A DNA stretch of 64,000 nt, from NCBI RefSeq assembly GCF_029853695.1, contig NZ_CP122537.1:2563501-2627500 (forward strand). The letters are read 5' to 3'. The notes below the pieces were generated by a model. That model saw only the letters and a list, made by a program, of their open reading frames with translations, was not told where the DNA came from and did not search any database. The translations under genes were made by a program, and so were the position numbers. Positions 1 through 8,488 of the stretch are shown here, piece after piece (position 1 is the stretch's first letter; every line of letters starts with the position of its first letter). This DNA is from Jannaschia sp. GRR-S6-38 (GTDB taxonomy: Bacteria > Pseudomonadota > Alphaproteobacteria > Rhodobacterales > Rhodobacteraceae).

Positions 1-916
1 CGGCGTCCTTGGCCCGCGCGACGCGCGCACGGTCGGAGCCGCGCGGGTTCAGCGCGCCGCGCACCGCCTCGACCCAGTCGCCCGAGGACTCGACCACGCG
101 CGGCCCGGTGCGGCGGCCGCCCGGATTGATCCGCGCGAGGATCTCCGGGATCCGCCGGGCCACCTCGTCCTGGCCTATGCCGGAGCGCAGCGCGGGATCG
201 TAGGTCGCGCGCAGGATCAGCATGTCGAAGGGGGTCAGGACGACATGTGTGTTGTCGTCGTTGAAGACCGACCAGGGCAGCCGGTAGAGATCGTTGAGCG
301 GGCCCAGCGCCTGCGCGATCTCCTCGTGCAGGCAGTCGCGGATCTCCTGCGGGGAGACGTCGGCGGGCAGGAAGACGCTGGCACGGTCGCGGGTCTGCAG
401 CGTCGTCCAGTCGGTCGCGGGCCCGAGGCGCTTGGCGAGGTAGTCCTTCCAGCCCGCGACGCGGGGCACCACGAAACAGGCGGCGCCGGGCACGTAACGC
501 TGCAACTGCGCGCGGGGCAGGGCGGTGACGGTGATCGACCCCATCTCGCCGGGCTTGGCGCGGGCGATGTCGATCCCCGCCTCGGCGCGCAGGCGCCCGA
601 TGAGGTCGTCGAGATCGGCGCTCAGCGTCGCGGGGGGGGCGCCTTCGAGCGCGACGGTGATCGGGCCCTCGAAGCGGGTGAAGACGGGCAGGGCGCGGCC
701 GGTTTCGAGCTGGAAGCTGAGGGCCATGAAATCGCGCGCGAGCTGGTCGTTGCGCGGCGTGGGCATGTTCAGGCGCGGCGGCCCCGCGAAGCGGCGCGGC
801 GCGGGAAGCGCGTCGGTGACGCTGGCCACGGTCGCGCGCGTGGCCTGCGGGGTCGTCCCCGCCGGGGCGCAGGAGGCGAGCGCCAGGGCGGTCGACAGGA
901 TCGCGGCGCGCAGCAT
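1..916 (-). CDS. DUF2927 domain lipoprotein (3' end cut by window edge)
   Basis: Translating the minus strand from the ATG at 916 gives an open frame that runs off the left edge. It starts with a short hydrophobic stretch ending in a lipobox-like ALASC (Cys about residue 16), so it is probably an exported lipoprotein. The body carries the hallmarks I associate with DUF2927: the segment around DFMALSFQLETG and the segment around CLHEEIAQALGPLNDLYRL, followed by a WSVFNDDN stretch. There is no in-frame ATG upstream of 916. The function of the family is unknown; the conserved HEE resembles a metalloprotease helix, but that is only a resemblance. It lies 197 bp downstream of the MoxR gene on the same strand. 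Confidence 0.8.
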   Translation of the reverse strand, partial: MLRAAILSTALALASCAPAGTTPQATRATVASVTDALPAPRRFAGPPRLNMPTPRNDQLARDFMALSFQLETGRALPVFTRFEGPITVALEGAPPATLSADLDDLIGRLRAEAGIDIARAKPGEMGSITVTALPRAQLQRYVPGAACFVVPRVAGWKDYLAKRLGPATDWTTLQTRDRASVFLPADVSPQEIRDCLHEEIAQALGPLNDLYRLPWSVFNDDNTHVVLTPFDMLILRATYDPALRSGIGQDEVARRIPEILARINPGGRRTGPRVVESSGDWVEAVRGALNPRGSDRARVARAKDA

Positions 917-1113
917 CAGGCCGCCGGGCCCGAATGGGCGCGGCTGCGCGATCCGTGAGGATGGATTGTCTCGCTGCCCATGATCCGCACCCGTTCGGCG
1001 TCGTGATTGTCCCCAGCCTGCCGATGCATTGCGGCAGGAATGGGGCGGAGGCCAGAGGCGTTCTGGGGGATGCGGGACGGCTGGCAGAAGCTTGCCGCCC
1101 CCGGGGGCCGCCG

Positions 1114-1953
1114 TCAGCGGCCGCCGCGCGCCATGAAGGCCAGCCGCTCGAAGAGATGCACGTCGGCCTCGTTCTTCAGAAGCGCGCCGTGCAGCTTGGG
1201 CAGGGCCGAGCCGGCCTCCGCTTTCAGGTCCTCGGCGCTCAGATCCTCGGCCAGAAGCAGTTTCAGCCAGTCCAGCACCTCGGAGGTCGAGGGCTTTTTC
1301 TTCAGGCCCTGCTGGTCGCGGATCGTGTAGAACTGCGTCAGCGCGGTGGTCAGAAGCTGGGGCTGGATGCCGGGGTGGTGGACCTCGACGATGGCCTTCA
1401 GCGTCTCCATGTCCGGGAAGCGGATATAGTGGAAGAAGCAGCGCCGCAGGAAGGCGTCGGGCAGCTCCTTCTCGTTGTTGGAAGTGATGATGACGATCGG
1501 GCGCTGCCGGGCGGCGATGGTCTCGCCCGTCTCGTAGACGTGGAACTCCATCCGGTCGAGCTCCTGCAACAGGTCGTTCGGGAACTCGATATCGGCCTTG
1601 TCGATCTCGTCGATCAGCAGGACGACGCGCTTGTCGGCCTCGAAGGCCTGCCAGAGCTTGCCCTTGCGAATGTAGTTTCGGACGTCGTGGACGCGCGCGT
1701 CGCCCAGCTGGCTATCGCGCAGGCGGCTTACGGCATCGTATTCGTAGAGCCCCTGCTGCGCCCGCGTGGTGGACTTGACCGACCACTCGATCATCTCGGT
1801 GCCCAGCGCCGCGGCAACCTGCCGCGCGAGCTCGGTCTTTCCGGTACCGGGCTCGCCCTTCACCAGAAGCGGGCGCTGCAGCGTGATCGCGGCATTTACC
1901 GCAACGGTAAGATCCTCTGTGGAAACGTATTGTTTCGTGCCTTGGAACCGCAT
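1114..1953 (-). CDS. MoxR family AAA+ ATPase
   Basis: This 279-aa AAA+ ATPase starts at the ATG at 1953 (MRFQGTKQYV); the reading frame extends upstream but that part looks non-coding. Walker A is GEPGTGKT at residues 33-40, Walker B is VVLLIDEIDKAD near 105-116, and a sensor-type TSNNEKELPDAFLRRC follows. MoxR ATPases act as chaperone-like remodellers, usually alongside a VWA-domain protein. No VWA gene is adjacent: the next gene on this strand is the DUF2927 lipoprotein, so the partner must lie elsewhere. The upstream neighbour is dksA, divergently transcribed from a shared 188-bp gap. The family is clear but the substrate is unknown. Confidence 0.92.
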   Translation of the reverse strand: MRFQGTKQYVSTEDLTVAVNAAITLQRPLLVKGEPGTGKTELARQVAAALGTEMIEWSVKSTTRAQQGLYEYDAVSRLRDSQLGDARVHDVRNYIRKGKLWQAFEADKRVVLLIDEIDKADIEFPNDLLQELDRMEFHVYETGETIAARQRPIVIITSNNEKELPDAFLRRCFFHYIRFPDMETLKAIVEVHHPGIQPQLLTTALTQFYTIRDQQGLKKKPSTSEVLDWLKLLLAEDLSAEDLKAEAGSALPKLHGALLKNEADVHLFERLAFMARGGR

Positions 1954-2141
1954 GTCCTGCCCGCCTCGTCGCTTATCTGGGCCGGACCGTATCATTCGGT
2001 GCCCGGGCGGCAACCGGGCGTCATGGAAGGGCGTGACAAGTCCTGTAACGTCATGTAATCGCCGCCATACAGAATCCGGCCCGTGGTTCGAACTGGGATC
2101 GATACCTGCAGCGGGACCGGCCCGAGGGGAGCGACGACCCA

Positions 2142-2564
2142 ATGAAAGCTGAATCCTTTCTACCAACCGATTACACGCCAGCCGAAGACGAGCCTTTCAT
2201 GAACGAGCGGCAGACGGAGTACTTCCGTCGCAAGCTGCTGGCCTGGAAAGCCGACCTTCTCGACGAGACAGAGCGCACGATCGAGGGATTGCAGGATGCG
2301 GCCCGCAACATTCCCGACATCGCGGACCGCGCCAGCGAAGAGACCGATCGCGCGCTCGAGCTGCGCACGCGGGACCGTCAGCGCAAGCTGATCGCCAAGA
2401 TCGACTCGGCCCTGCGCCGGATCGACGAGGGCGAGTACGGCTATTGCGAGAAGACGGGCGACCCGATCTCGCTGAAGCGGCTTGACGCGCGTCCGATCGC
2501 GACGATGTCGCTCGAGGCGCAGGAACGTCACGAGCGGCGCGAACGGGTGCATCGCGACGACTGA
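2142..2564 (+). CDS. dksA: RNA polymerase-binding transcription factor DksA, single-Cys type
   Basis: 140-aa DksA/TraR family protein, which binds the RNA polymerase secondary channel and works with ppGpp to tune rRNA and amino-acid promoters. The coiled-coil tip motif DxxDxA is present (D59, D62, A64). The zinc-finger region reads CEKTGD, then LDARPIATMSLEA: of the four canonical cysteines only C102 remains and the others are Thr, Ser and Ala. From memory, Rhodobacter DksA is also of this zinc-independent, single-Cys kind, so the loss is lineage-typical rather than decay. The ATG at 2142 follows a GAGGGGAG ribosome-binding site; an internal ATG at 2199 (MNERQTEYF) is an alternative start. 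Confidence 0.93.
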   Translation: MKAESFLPTDYTPAEDEPFMNERQTEYFRRKLLAWKADLLDETERTIEGLQDAARNIPDIADRASEETDRALELRTRDRQRKLIAKIDSALRRIDEGEYGYCEKTGDPISLKRLDARPIATMSLEAQERHERRERVHRDD

Positions 2565-2572
2565 TCCCGAAC

Positions 2573-2602
2573 GGGGCGTGGCCGGGCCGCGCCCCTTGTG
2601 CT
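2573..2602 (+). terminator. Probable terminator after dksA
   Basis: GGGGCG (2573-2578) pairs with CGCCCC (2590-2595), with further GGCC/GGCC pairing possible inside the loop. A T-containing but not pure-T tail (TTGTGCTT) follows. It lies 8 bp after the dksA stop and ahead of the monooxygenase start at 2616, so the two genes may be separate transcription units. Confidence 0.5.
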
Positions 2603-2615
2603 TCGGGAGGCGTGA

Positions 2616-3722
2616 ATGATCGACGGACCCGAGGTCACGATCCTCGGCGCGGGGATTGCCGGTCTGGCTTGCGCCCTGGCCTGCGCGCGCACCGGCCGCT
2701 CCGTTCAGGTTCTCGAACAGGCGCCCGCCCTGACCGAAATCGGCGCGGGCCTGCAGATCGCCCCGAATGGCGGGCGCGTCCTGAATGCGCTGGGGGTGCG
2801 TCCCCGCGCGCTGGAGAGCGAAGCGGTCCACCTCATCGACGGGCGAACGGGGCGGCGGCTGATCCGCATGCCGTTGGGGCCCGGGTTCCGACTGGTCCAC
2901 CGCGCCGATCTGATCGCGGCCCTGGCCGAGGCCGTCCGGGCCGCCGGCATCCCGGTCCTCACCGGCATCCATGTCGAGGCCGTCGAGGCCGCGTCCCTGC
3001 ATCGCGGCGGCGGGATCACCGTGCCGTTCCGCCGCCTGGTCGGCGCCGATGGCGCGCGCGGCCCGTCGCGGACCTTCGTCGCGCCCGATCACGCGGCGCG
3101 TTTCACCGGGCAGGTGGCGTGGCGGGCCATCGTTCCAGTAGAGGACTGGCCGCGCGAGGCGCAGATCCATGTCGGCCCGGGCCGGCATCTGGTCTGCTAC
3201 CCGCTGCGCGACGGGCGGAGCCTCAACATCGTCGCCGTCGAGGAGCGGGCGGAATGGACCGCCGCGGGCTGGTCACAGCCCGACGATCCGGGTCGGCTGC
3301 GCGCGGCCTTCGCGGATTACGCCGACCCGATCCGGCAGGTGCTGGACCGGGTTGAGCAGGTCCATGTCTGGGGGCTCATGGATCACGGGCTGACGCCGCG
3401 CTGGAGCCGCGGGCCGGTCACGCTGATCGGCGATGCCGCGCATCCGACGCTGCCCTTCCTCGCGCAGGGCGCGAATCTCGCGCTCGAGGATGCGTGGACG
3501 CTGGCGCAGGGTCTCGACGACCCGGAACGCTGGGAGGCAGGGCGACGCCCCCGGGTCGCGCGCGCGCTGGACGCGGCGAAGGCCAATGCCGCGAATTACC
3601 ATCTGTCCGGCATCAAGGCGCGTGCCGCCCATGCCGCCCTGCGTCTCGCCGACCGGGTTCGCCCGCAGGCGATGGCCGCCCGCTACGCCTGGCTCTACGA
3701 GCATGACGTGACGGGCGGCTGA
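2616..3722 (+). CDS. FAD-dependent aromatic-ring monooxygenase (salicylate hydroxylase-like)
   Basis: 368-aa flavoprotein monooxygenase of the UbiH/NahG group, which uses NAD(P)H and O2 to hydroxylate or decarboxylate an aromatic or polycyclic substrate in the cytoplasm. The N-terminal dinucleotide-binding motif GAGIAGLACALACARTG is at residues 10-26, followed by the acidic residue at the end of beta-2 (VLEQ). The second FAD motif GDAAHPTLPFLAQGANLALED is near residues 272-292. The ATG at 2616 follows GGGAGG. The gene converges with the rhodanese gene; the stops are 3 bp apart and sit in a short inverted repeat (CTGAG-G-CTCAG). Substrate cannot be told from sequence. It is not part of an evident aromatic pathway here. 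Confidence 0.88.
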   Translation: MIDGPEVTILGAGIAGLACALACARTGRSVQVLEQAPALTEIGAGLQIAPNGGRVLNALGVRPRALESEAVHLIDGRTGRRLIRMPLGPGFRLVHRADLIAALAEAVRAAGIPVLTGIHVEAVEAASLHRGGGITVPFRRLVGADGARGPSRTFVAPDHAARFTGQVAWRAIVPVEDWPREAQIHVGPGRHLVCYPLRDGRSLNIVAVEERAEWTAAGWSQPDDPGRLRAAFADYADPIRQVLDRVEQVHVWGLMDHGLTPRWSRGPVTLIGDAAHPTLPFLAQGANLALEDAWTLAQGLDDPERWEAGRRPRVARALDAAKANAANYHLSGIKARAAHAALRLADRVRPQAMAARYAWLYEHDVTGG

Positions 3723-3725
3723 GGC

Positions 3726-4103
3726 TCAGGCCTCTTCCATCGGGCCACCGGCCTTCTGCCAATCGCCGATCCCGCCGATATTGGTGACGTCGGCGAAGCC
3801 CATGTCTTGCAGCGTCTTGCCGGCCAGCGCCGCCTGACCGCCCGCCCCGCAGACGAGGTGCAGCTTCGCGCCCTTCGTCAGAGCGGGGTTGTGGTAGGGG
3901 CTTTCCGGGTCGGCCGCGAATTCCATGAAGCCGCGCGGCACGCGAAGCGCTCCGGCGATCGTTCCGGTCTTCGCGATGTCCGAGCTGTCGCGCACGTCCA
4001 CGAAAAGCGCGTCGCCGCCATGCCGGGCAACGGCGTCCTCGGATGGGATGCGGGTGACGACGGCATTCGCGGCTTCGAGATAGTCTTTGGCGGATTTCAT
4101 CAT
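3726..4103 (-). CDS. Single-domain rhodanese (sulfurtransferase)
   Basis: 125-aa single rhodanese domain. The active-site loop reads LVCGAGGQAALAG, giving the catalytic Cys in a six-residue P-loop-like turn, and the early VDVRDSSDI motif is typical. Such proteins transfer sulfane sulfur from a persulfide on the Cys. There is no export signal, so it is cytoplasmic. Two adjacent ATGs (4103 and 4100) start the gene; AAGGAG lies 3 nt from the first and 6 nt from the second, so the second may be the real one. The 265 bp upstream, shared with the divergent pgsB, include a comparatively AT-rich stretch near 4195-4260 that could hold promoters. Confidence 0.9.
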   Translation of the reverse strand: MMKSAKDYLEAANAVVTRIPSEDAVARHGGDALFVDVRDSSDIAKTGTIAGALRVPRGFMEFAADPESPYHNPALTKGAKLHLVCGAGGQAALAGKTLQDMGFADVTNIGGIGDWQKAGGPMEEA

Positions 4104-4368
4104 GCTCTCCTTGGTGTCAGCACAAAGCTGGCGCGGGCGCGGGGCATGGCAAGACGGGCCCGCGCCGCGCATGCGGCGACCCGGCAAAAGGTTCCCGGAA
4201 TTCTGAGAAAAATCCGATGGATACCGTCACTCTTTCTTGATCGGAAAGCCACATTTTCGGCGAAAAGCCGTCGCGCTGCCGTGGTCGAAGCCAGGACTTC
4301 ACGCCGAGTTCGAACCGCGACGCCCCCCGGGGGCGAAGGCAGAGCTCGGCCCGGGAATGGAGACGCGC

Positions 4369-5610
4369 GTGAACGAAGCGATGCAGAATTGGGGACCGCT
4401 GATCCTGGCCTGCGCCTGCGCGGCCTGCATGCTGGCGTATTGGATCGTCCAGACGCGCCGCCACGAGGCGTTGCTGCGTCGCGTGCCGATCCGCGTTCAC
4501 GTGAACGGGATCCGCGGCAAGTCGACCATCGTGCGCTACATCGCCGGCGCCCTGCGCGAAGGCGGCATCCGGACGGTCGCCAAGACGACCGGCAGCGCCA
4601 CGCGCCTGATCCGCCCCGACGGCCGCGAGGAGACGATCGCCCGGACCGGGGCCCCCACGATCATCGAGCAGATCGACATCCTGCGCCGCGCGATCGATCC
4701 GCAAACGCAGGCCTTCGTGATCGAATGCATGGCGCTGGAGCCCGAGTACCAGCGCGTCTCCGAGCGGCGGATGATCCGCGCGACCGACGGCATCATCGCC
4801 AATGTCCGTCGCGACCATATCGGGCAACTGGGCTACCGCCTGACCGATATCGCCAGTTCGCTGTCGAACACCGCCCCGCGCGCCGCGCCGCTCTTCACGG
4901 CGGAAGGCCGGGCCGAGCTTCGCGCCGTGCTGTCCGAGGCCGTCGCGGCCCGGGACGGGCATCTCGTCGCCGTCGCCGCCGGCGATGTCTCCGACGCGGA
5001 GATGGCCGGCTTCGATCCGCTCAGCTTCCCCGAGAACGTCGCCTTGGCTCTTGCCGTGGCGGAGCGCCATGGCGTGCCCCGGGACGTCGCGCTACGCGGG
5101 ATGCGGAAGGCCCGGCCGGATCCGGGGGCCTCGAAGCTGTTCCACCACCGGGTCGAGGACCGCGATCTCTACTGGATCGACCTCTTCGGCGTGAACGACG
5201 TCGAAAGCGCGCAAGCCAATCTCGACCGCGTGGCCGGCTGGGCCGAGGGGCGCGGGGAGCTGATCCTCGTGCTCAACAATCGCGCCGATCGCGAGGACCG
5301 GACCCTCGAATTCGCCGAGATGGTGGCCGGCGCGGAGACGGCGGACCGCGTCTTCCTAGCCGGCGAGAACCTGGACACGCTCCGGGACGCCGTGCGCAAG
5401 GCCGGCCTGAAGAATGCGCGCCTGCTGAAGCTTCCGAAGGACCCGACGCCGCGTGATATCCTCGATCAGGTGACGGATGGCGGCTCGGCCGTGCTGGTGG
5501 GCCTTGCCAATATCCATACCGCGGACGCCACGCGCCTGCGCGCCACGCTCGAGGACGACGACCACGTCTGGAGCGGCGAGGCCGAGGCCCCGCTGCGGAG
5601 CGCCGCGTGA
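4369..5610 (+). CDS. pgsB: PgsB/CapB-like poly-gamma-glutamate synthase ligase subunit
   Basis: 413-aa Mur-ligase-like amide ligase. An N-terminal membrane segment (about residues 7-25, LILACACAACMLAYWIV) is followed by the ATP-binding loop VNGIRGKSTIVRYIAGAL at about 45-62, the signature of PgsB/CapB, which joins glutamate through gamma-carboxyl bonds. Further family segments are VIECMALEPEYQ, NVRRDHIG and VLNNRADR. I chose the GTG at 4369 because GGAG lies 6 nt upstream; ATG 4357 and ATG 4381 are alternatives. It overlaps pgsC by one base (TGATG), so the genes are translationally coupled. Whether the polymer is glutamate or another amino acid is not determined by sequence. Confidence 0.88.
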   Translation: MNEAMQNWGPLILACACAACMLAYWIVQTRRHEALLRRVPIRVHVNGIRGKSTIVRYIAGALREGGIRTVAKTTGSATRLIRPDGREETIARTGAPTIIEQIDILRRAIDPQTQAFVIECMALEPEYQRVSERRMIRATDGIIANVRRDHIGQLGYRLTDIASSLSNTAPRAAPLFTAEGRAELRAVLSEAVAARDGHLVAVAAGDVSDAEMAGFDPLSFPENVALALAVAERHGVPRDVALRGMRKARPDPGASKLFHHRVEDRDLYWIDLFGVNDVESAQANLDRVAGWAEGRGELILVLNNRADREDRTLEFAEMVAGAETADRVFLAGENLDTLRDAVRKAGLKNARLLKLPKDPTPRDILDQVTDGGSAVLVGLANIHTADATRLRATLEDDDHVWSGEAEAPLRSAA

Positions 5611-6737
5611 TGGCGCAATACTACCATCCCGATCTGGTGCGGTTCGCCTTTGTGCTGGGCATCACCGTCTCGATCCTGTTCTACGAACGGCGCCATCTGA
5701 CCACGGGCGGGATCGCGGTGCCCGGCTACCTGGCCTTCGCGATCTTCCAGCCGATTGTCCTGCCCGCCGTCTTCCTGGTCGCGCTGGCCAGCTACCTGGC
5801 GATCCACAAGGGCTTGGCGCGGCTGACCATCCTGCCGGCCTCGGCCAAGTTCAGCCTGACGATCGTCTGCTCGTCCGCGATCCATCTCGCGCTCGACGCG
5901 ACGTTGATCGCGCAGATGGGAGTGCAGGACAGCTCGCCGTTCCTGCGCGGCGTGGGCTATGTCGTGCCGGGCCTGATCGCGCATGACTTCTCGCGCCACG
6001 GCATCGCCAAGACCACCGTGAATATCGGGCTGACGACCGCCGTGGTGACCGTGGCCGTGGTGGCGCTTATCTTCGTCTTCCCCGACCTCGGCCGGCTGGA
6101 GACCAGCCCGGTCATGGACGTCTTCCCGGTCGACCTCGTGTTCCTGCCGCTTCTGGTCTTCCTCAGCCTGATCGCCTGGCTCGGGCTGGTGCGCCTGCAC
6201 GGGCTGCGCTGCGGCGGGTTCCTCGGCGGGGCGTTCCTGACGCTCATGATCCTCCAGCCGGTGGAACTGCTGCGCTTCGCGATCGCGGCGGGCATGACGC
6301 TCCTGATCGTGCGGATGGTGCTGGACCCGGTCTGCATCCTCTTCGGGCGGCGTCGCTTCGCCGCGCATATGCTCGTCGGCGCATGCCTGTCCTGGGTCAC
6401 CTTCCGCGTCAGCGAGCTCTATTTCGCGGGCGAGACGATCTCGGCGATCACCCCCTCGCTCTCGGTGCTGGGCGTCCTGCTGACCGGGCTGATCGCGCAT
6501 GACGCCGACCAGGCCGGCATCGGGCGCGTCGCCCTGGGCGTCTTCCTGAGCATCAGCTTCACGCTGACCGGGACGCTTCTGCTGATCGAGGCGGTCACGC
6601 GGCAGCGTCTCGAGGTGGTCGCACCGCTTCTTGTGATCTTCGCCCTGGGCGCGGCGGTGCTGGCATTGCGCCCGGCGCATCTGCGCGCGCTGATCCCGGG
6701 CGCGAAACCGAATGAAACAGTCAAAGGAGGGACCTGA
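5610..6737 (+). CDS. pgsC: PgsC/CapC-like membrane subunit with internal duplication
   Basis: 375-aa polytopic membrane protein. The first ~160 residues match PgsC/CapC (GGIAVPGYLAFAIFQP, then GYVVPGLIAHDFSRHGIAKT). PgsC is normally about 150 residues; here a second, diverged copy follows, recognisable by GGFLGGAFLTLMILQP and LGVLLTGLIAHDADQAGIGR in the same order and spacing. PgsC partners PgsB in the synthase and may form the membrane passage. The ATG at 5610 shares its A with the pgsB stop; a GTG at 5607 is also in frame. The last codons overlap the ribosome-binding site of the next gene (AAAGGAGG at 6723-6730). Confidence 0.85.
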   Translation: MAQYYHPDLVRFAFVLGITVSILFYERRHLTTGGIAVPGYLAFAIFQPIVLPAVFLVALASYLAIHKGLARLTILPASAKFSLTIVCSSAIHLALDATLIAQMGVQDSSPFLRGVGYVVPGLIAHDFSRHGIAKTTVNIGLTTAVVTVAVVALIFVFPDLGRLETSPVMDVFPVDLVFLPLLVFLSLIAWLGLVRLHGLRCGGFLGGAFLTLMILQPVELLRFAIAAGMTLLIVRMVLDPVCILFGRRRFAAHMLVGACLSWVTFRVSELYFAGETISAITPSLSVLGVLLTGLIAHDADQAGIGRVALGVFLSISFTLTGTLLLIEAVTRQRLEVVAPLLVIFALGAAVLALRPAHLRALIPGAKPNETVKGGT

Positions 6738-6738
6738 G

Positions 6739-8004
6739 ATGTCCGAGCAGACCGAGAATGAGGGATCGAAGCCGGATGACCCGGCGAAGGCCAAGACCGG
6801 CAGCCGCAAGGCCCGGTTTTCGATGTCGAAGGTCGTGCTGACGATCGCCGGGCTCGTGCTCGGGGCGACGGCGCTGCTGATGACGATGAGCCCGGACTTG
6901 CCTGAGCGAGATGCGGTCGCGCTCGACGAGGCCTTCGTGCACGGCGCGGTCACGCATGTCGGCATCGCCGAGGATGGCCGCATCGCCGAGCTGCGCGTGG
7001 GCTTGGGCGACGCGGTGGCCGCGGGCGAGATCGTCGCCGTCCTGGAGGACGCCGAGATCGCGGCCCTGCTGCGCGCCTCCGAGGCCGATATCGCCCGGCT
7101 CCGGGCCGAGTTGCGGCGCGCGGAAGTGGCCGACGACGTGGCCCGCGCGATCCTCGACAGCGATCTGGAGCAGGCCCGCGCCGCCATCGCGGCTGCGGAG
7201 GCGCGCCGTGACGCCGCCCTCGCCGAGCGGGCCCGTGCGGGGGACGCGCTGGCGCGGCAGGGCGCACTCGCCGACCGTGGGCTCGTGGCCGCGGCCGATC
7301 TCGAGGAGATCCGTAAGGACGACCGGGCCGCCGCGGCGCTGCTGGCCCGCCGCGTGGCAGAGCTGGCCGAGGCGCAGGCCGCCCTGGGCGAGACGCGGGC
7401 CCGCGCCGCGCGCGACGCCCTGCGCGCCGCGGAACGCGACGTGCTGCGCGCCCGGATTGCCGAGGCCCGGGCCGAGCGGACGCGGGTCGAAGCGGCCCTG
7501 GCCAGGACCGAGATCGACGCGAAGGAGGCGGGGGTCGTCGTGAACGTCGCCGCACGCGCCGGGGCCTCGGTGCGGCCGAACGATACGATCGTCTCGATCT
7601 GGAACACGGATCGCGTCTGGATGCGGGCCTGGGTCTCGGAAGACCAGGTCAGCCGGATCGCGGTCGGCGACGCGGCCCGGATCGAGATCGACGCGCTCGA
7701 CGGGCAGAAATTCGAGGGGGTGGTTCACCGCATCCTCGTGGCCGAGGATGGGCAGGAACAGCTGCTCCCCGGCCAGCCGGTCTCGCCGCTTCTGCCGGAG
7801 GAATCCCGCTTCGCCGTTCAGGTGTCCTTCGATCCGACCCCCGCACTGCGCGCGGCGCTGCTGCCCGGCATGTCCGGCCGCGTCCGCATCGCGACCGATG
7901 GGTCGGGGAGCGGGTCGGGCGGCCCCGCGATGGAGCTTTTGTCGCGGCTGGGCGAGCTTCTCGACGGCTGGAGCTTCGAGACGGCGGAGGCCGGGAGCGG
8001 GTGA
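6739..8004 (+). CDS. HlyD-type membrane fusion protein in the pgsBC operon
   Basis: 421-aa periplasmic adaptor. It has a charged cytoplasmic tail, one membrane segment at about residues 30-50 (VVLTIAGLVLGATALLM), a lipoyl-like half around 75-105, a long Ala/Arg/Glu-rich coiled-coil hairpin from about 110 to 265, the returning lipoyl half (GVVVNVAARAGASVRPNDTI), and a beta-barrel domain. The ATG at 6739 sits 8 nt after a perfect AAAGGAGG and one base after the pgsC stop, so it is co-transcribed. Adaptors of this family link inner-membrane exporters to outer-membrane channels. Its place where pgsA/capA is usually found suggests a role in exporting the polymer, but that is inference. No TolC-like gene is nearby. 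Confidence 0.85.
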   Translation: MSEQTENEGSKPDDPAKAKTGSRKARFSMSKVVLTIAGLVLGATALLMTMSPDLPERDAVALDEAFVHGAVTHVGIAEDGRIAELRVGLGDAVAAGEIVAVLEDAEIAALLRASEADIARLRAELRRAEVADDVARAILDSDLEQARAAIAAAEARRDAALAERARAGDALARQGALADRGLVAAADLEEIRKDDRAAAALLARRVAELAEAQAALGETRARAARDALRAAERDVLRARIAEARAERTRVEAALARTEIDAKEAGVVVNVAARAGASVRPNDTIVSIWNTDRVWMRAWVSEDQVSRIAVGDAARIEIDALDGQKFEGVVHRILVAEDGQEQLLPGQPVSPLLPEESRFAVQVSFDPTPALRAALLPGMSGRVRIATDGSGSGSGGPAMELLSRLGELLDGWSFETAEAGSG

Positions 8005-8136
8005 GGCAAAGCCTCCCGGCCCGGGGCCGTCCGCCATCCGCGGCACCCTGTCCCGACCCGGCACAGGGGTAGCGATCGACCGGGCGAGGGATCCCGTTCG
8101 GCCCGATGCGGTGGATGTAAAAATCGTGGGAAATCA

Positions 8137-8211
<75 letters not shown>

Positions 8212-8329
8212 GGCCATGTGGTGGGGCGATTAGACCGAACGGCGGGGCCGTGCAACCCCTTCTCTGACCGCCTCCGCTGGACCCTGCCGCGGGCTTTCGC
8301 TATGCGGGCGCGAGACGACAGGATCGCCC

Positions 8330-8488
8330 ATGGGCAAGGATGGCACACCCACCCGCGAGGACCGGCTGAAGGCCGCGCTGAAGGCCAACATGGCGCGGCG
8401 CAAGGCCCAGAAGCGCGCCCGCGCGGAGGAGGAGGCGCCCCCTCGGCCAAAGGGCGACGGCGAGCGGAAGGACGAGCGGAATGGATAG
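8330..8488 (+). CDS. Small charged protein overlapping murA start
   Basis: 52-aa frame, [20 protein letters not shown] onward, very rich in Lys, Arg and Glu, with a basic central helix and a charged tail. Its last 8 nt overlap the start of murA (ATG 8481), giving a coupled arrangement. I recall small charged proteins just upstream of murA in other Rhodobacteraceae, but do not know a function. No signal peptide or membrane segment is seen. The start is not certain because no strong Shine-Dalgarno precedes 8330 (AGGATCG is the nearest purine run). Confidence 0.6.
   Translation: MGKDGTPTREDRLKAALKANMARRKAQKRARAEEEAPPRPKGDGERKDERNG

Noticed and set aside
8003..8015. GAGGC-AAA-GCCTC as a terminator after the HlyD gene
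   Set aside because: The 5-bp stem overlaps the stop codon and lacks a T-run, so it is too weak to call.
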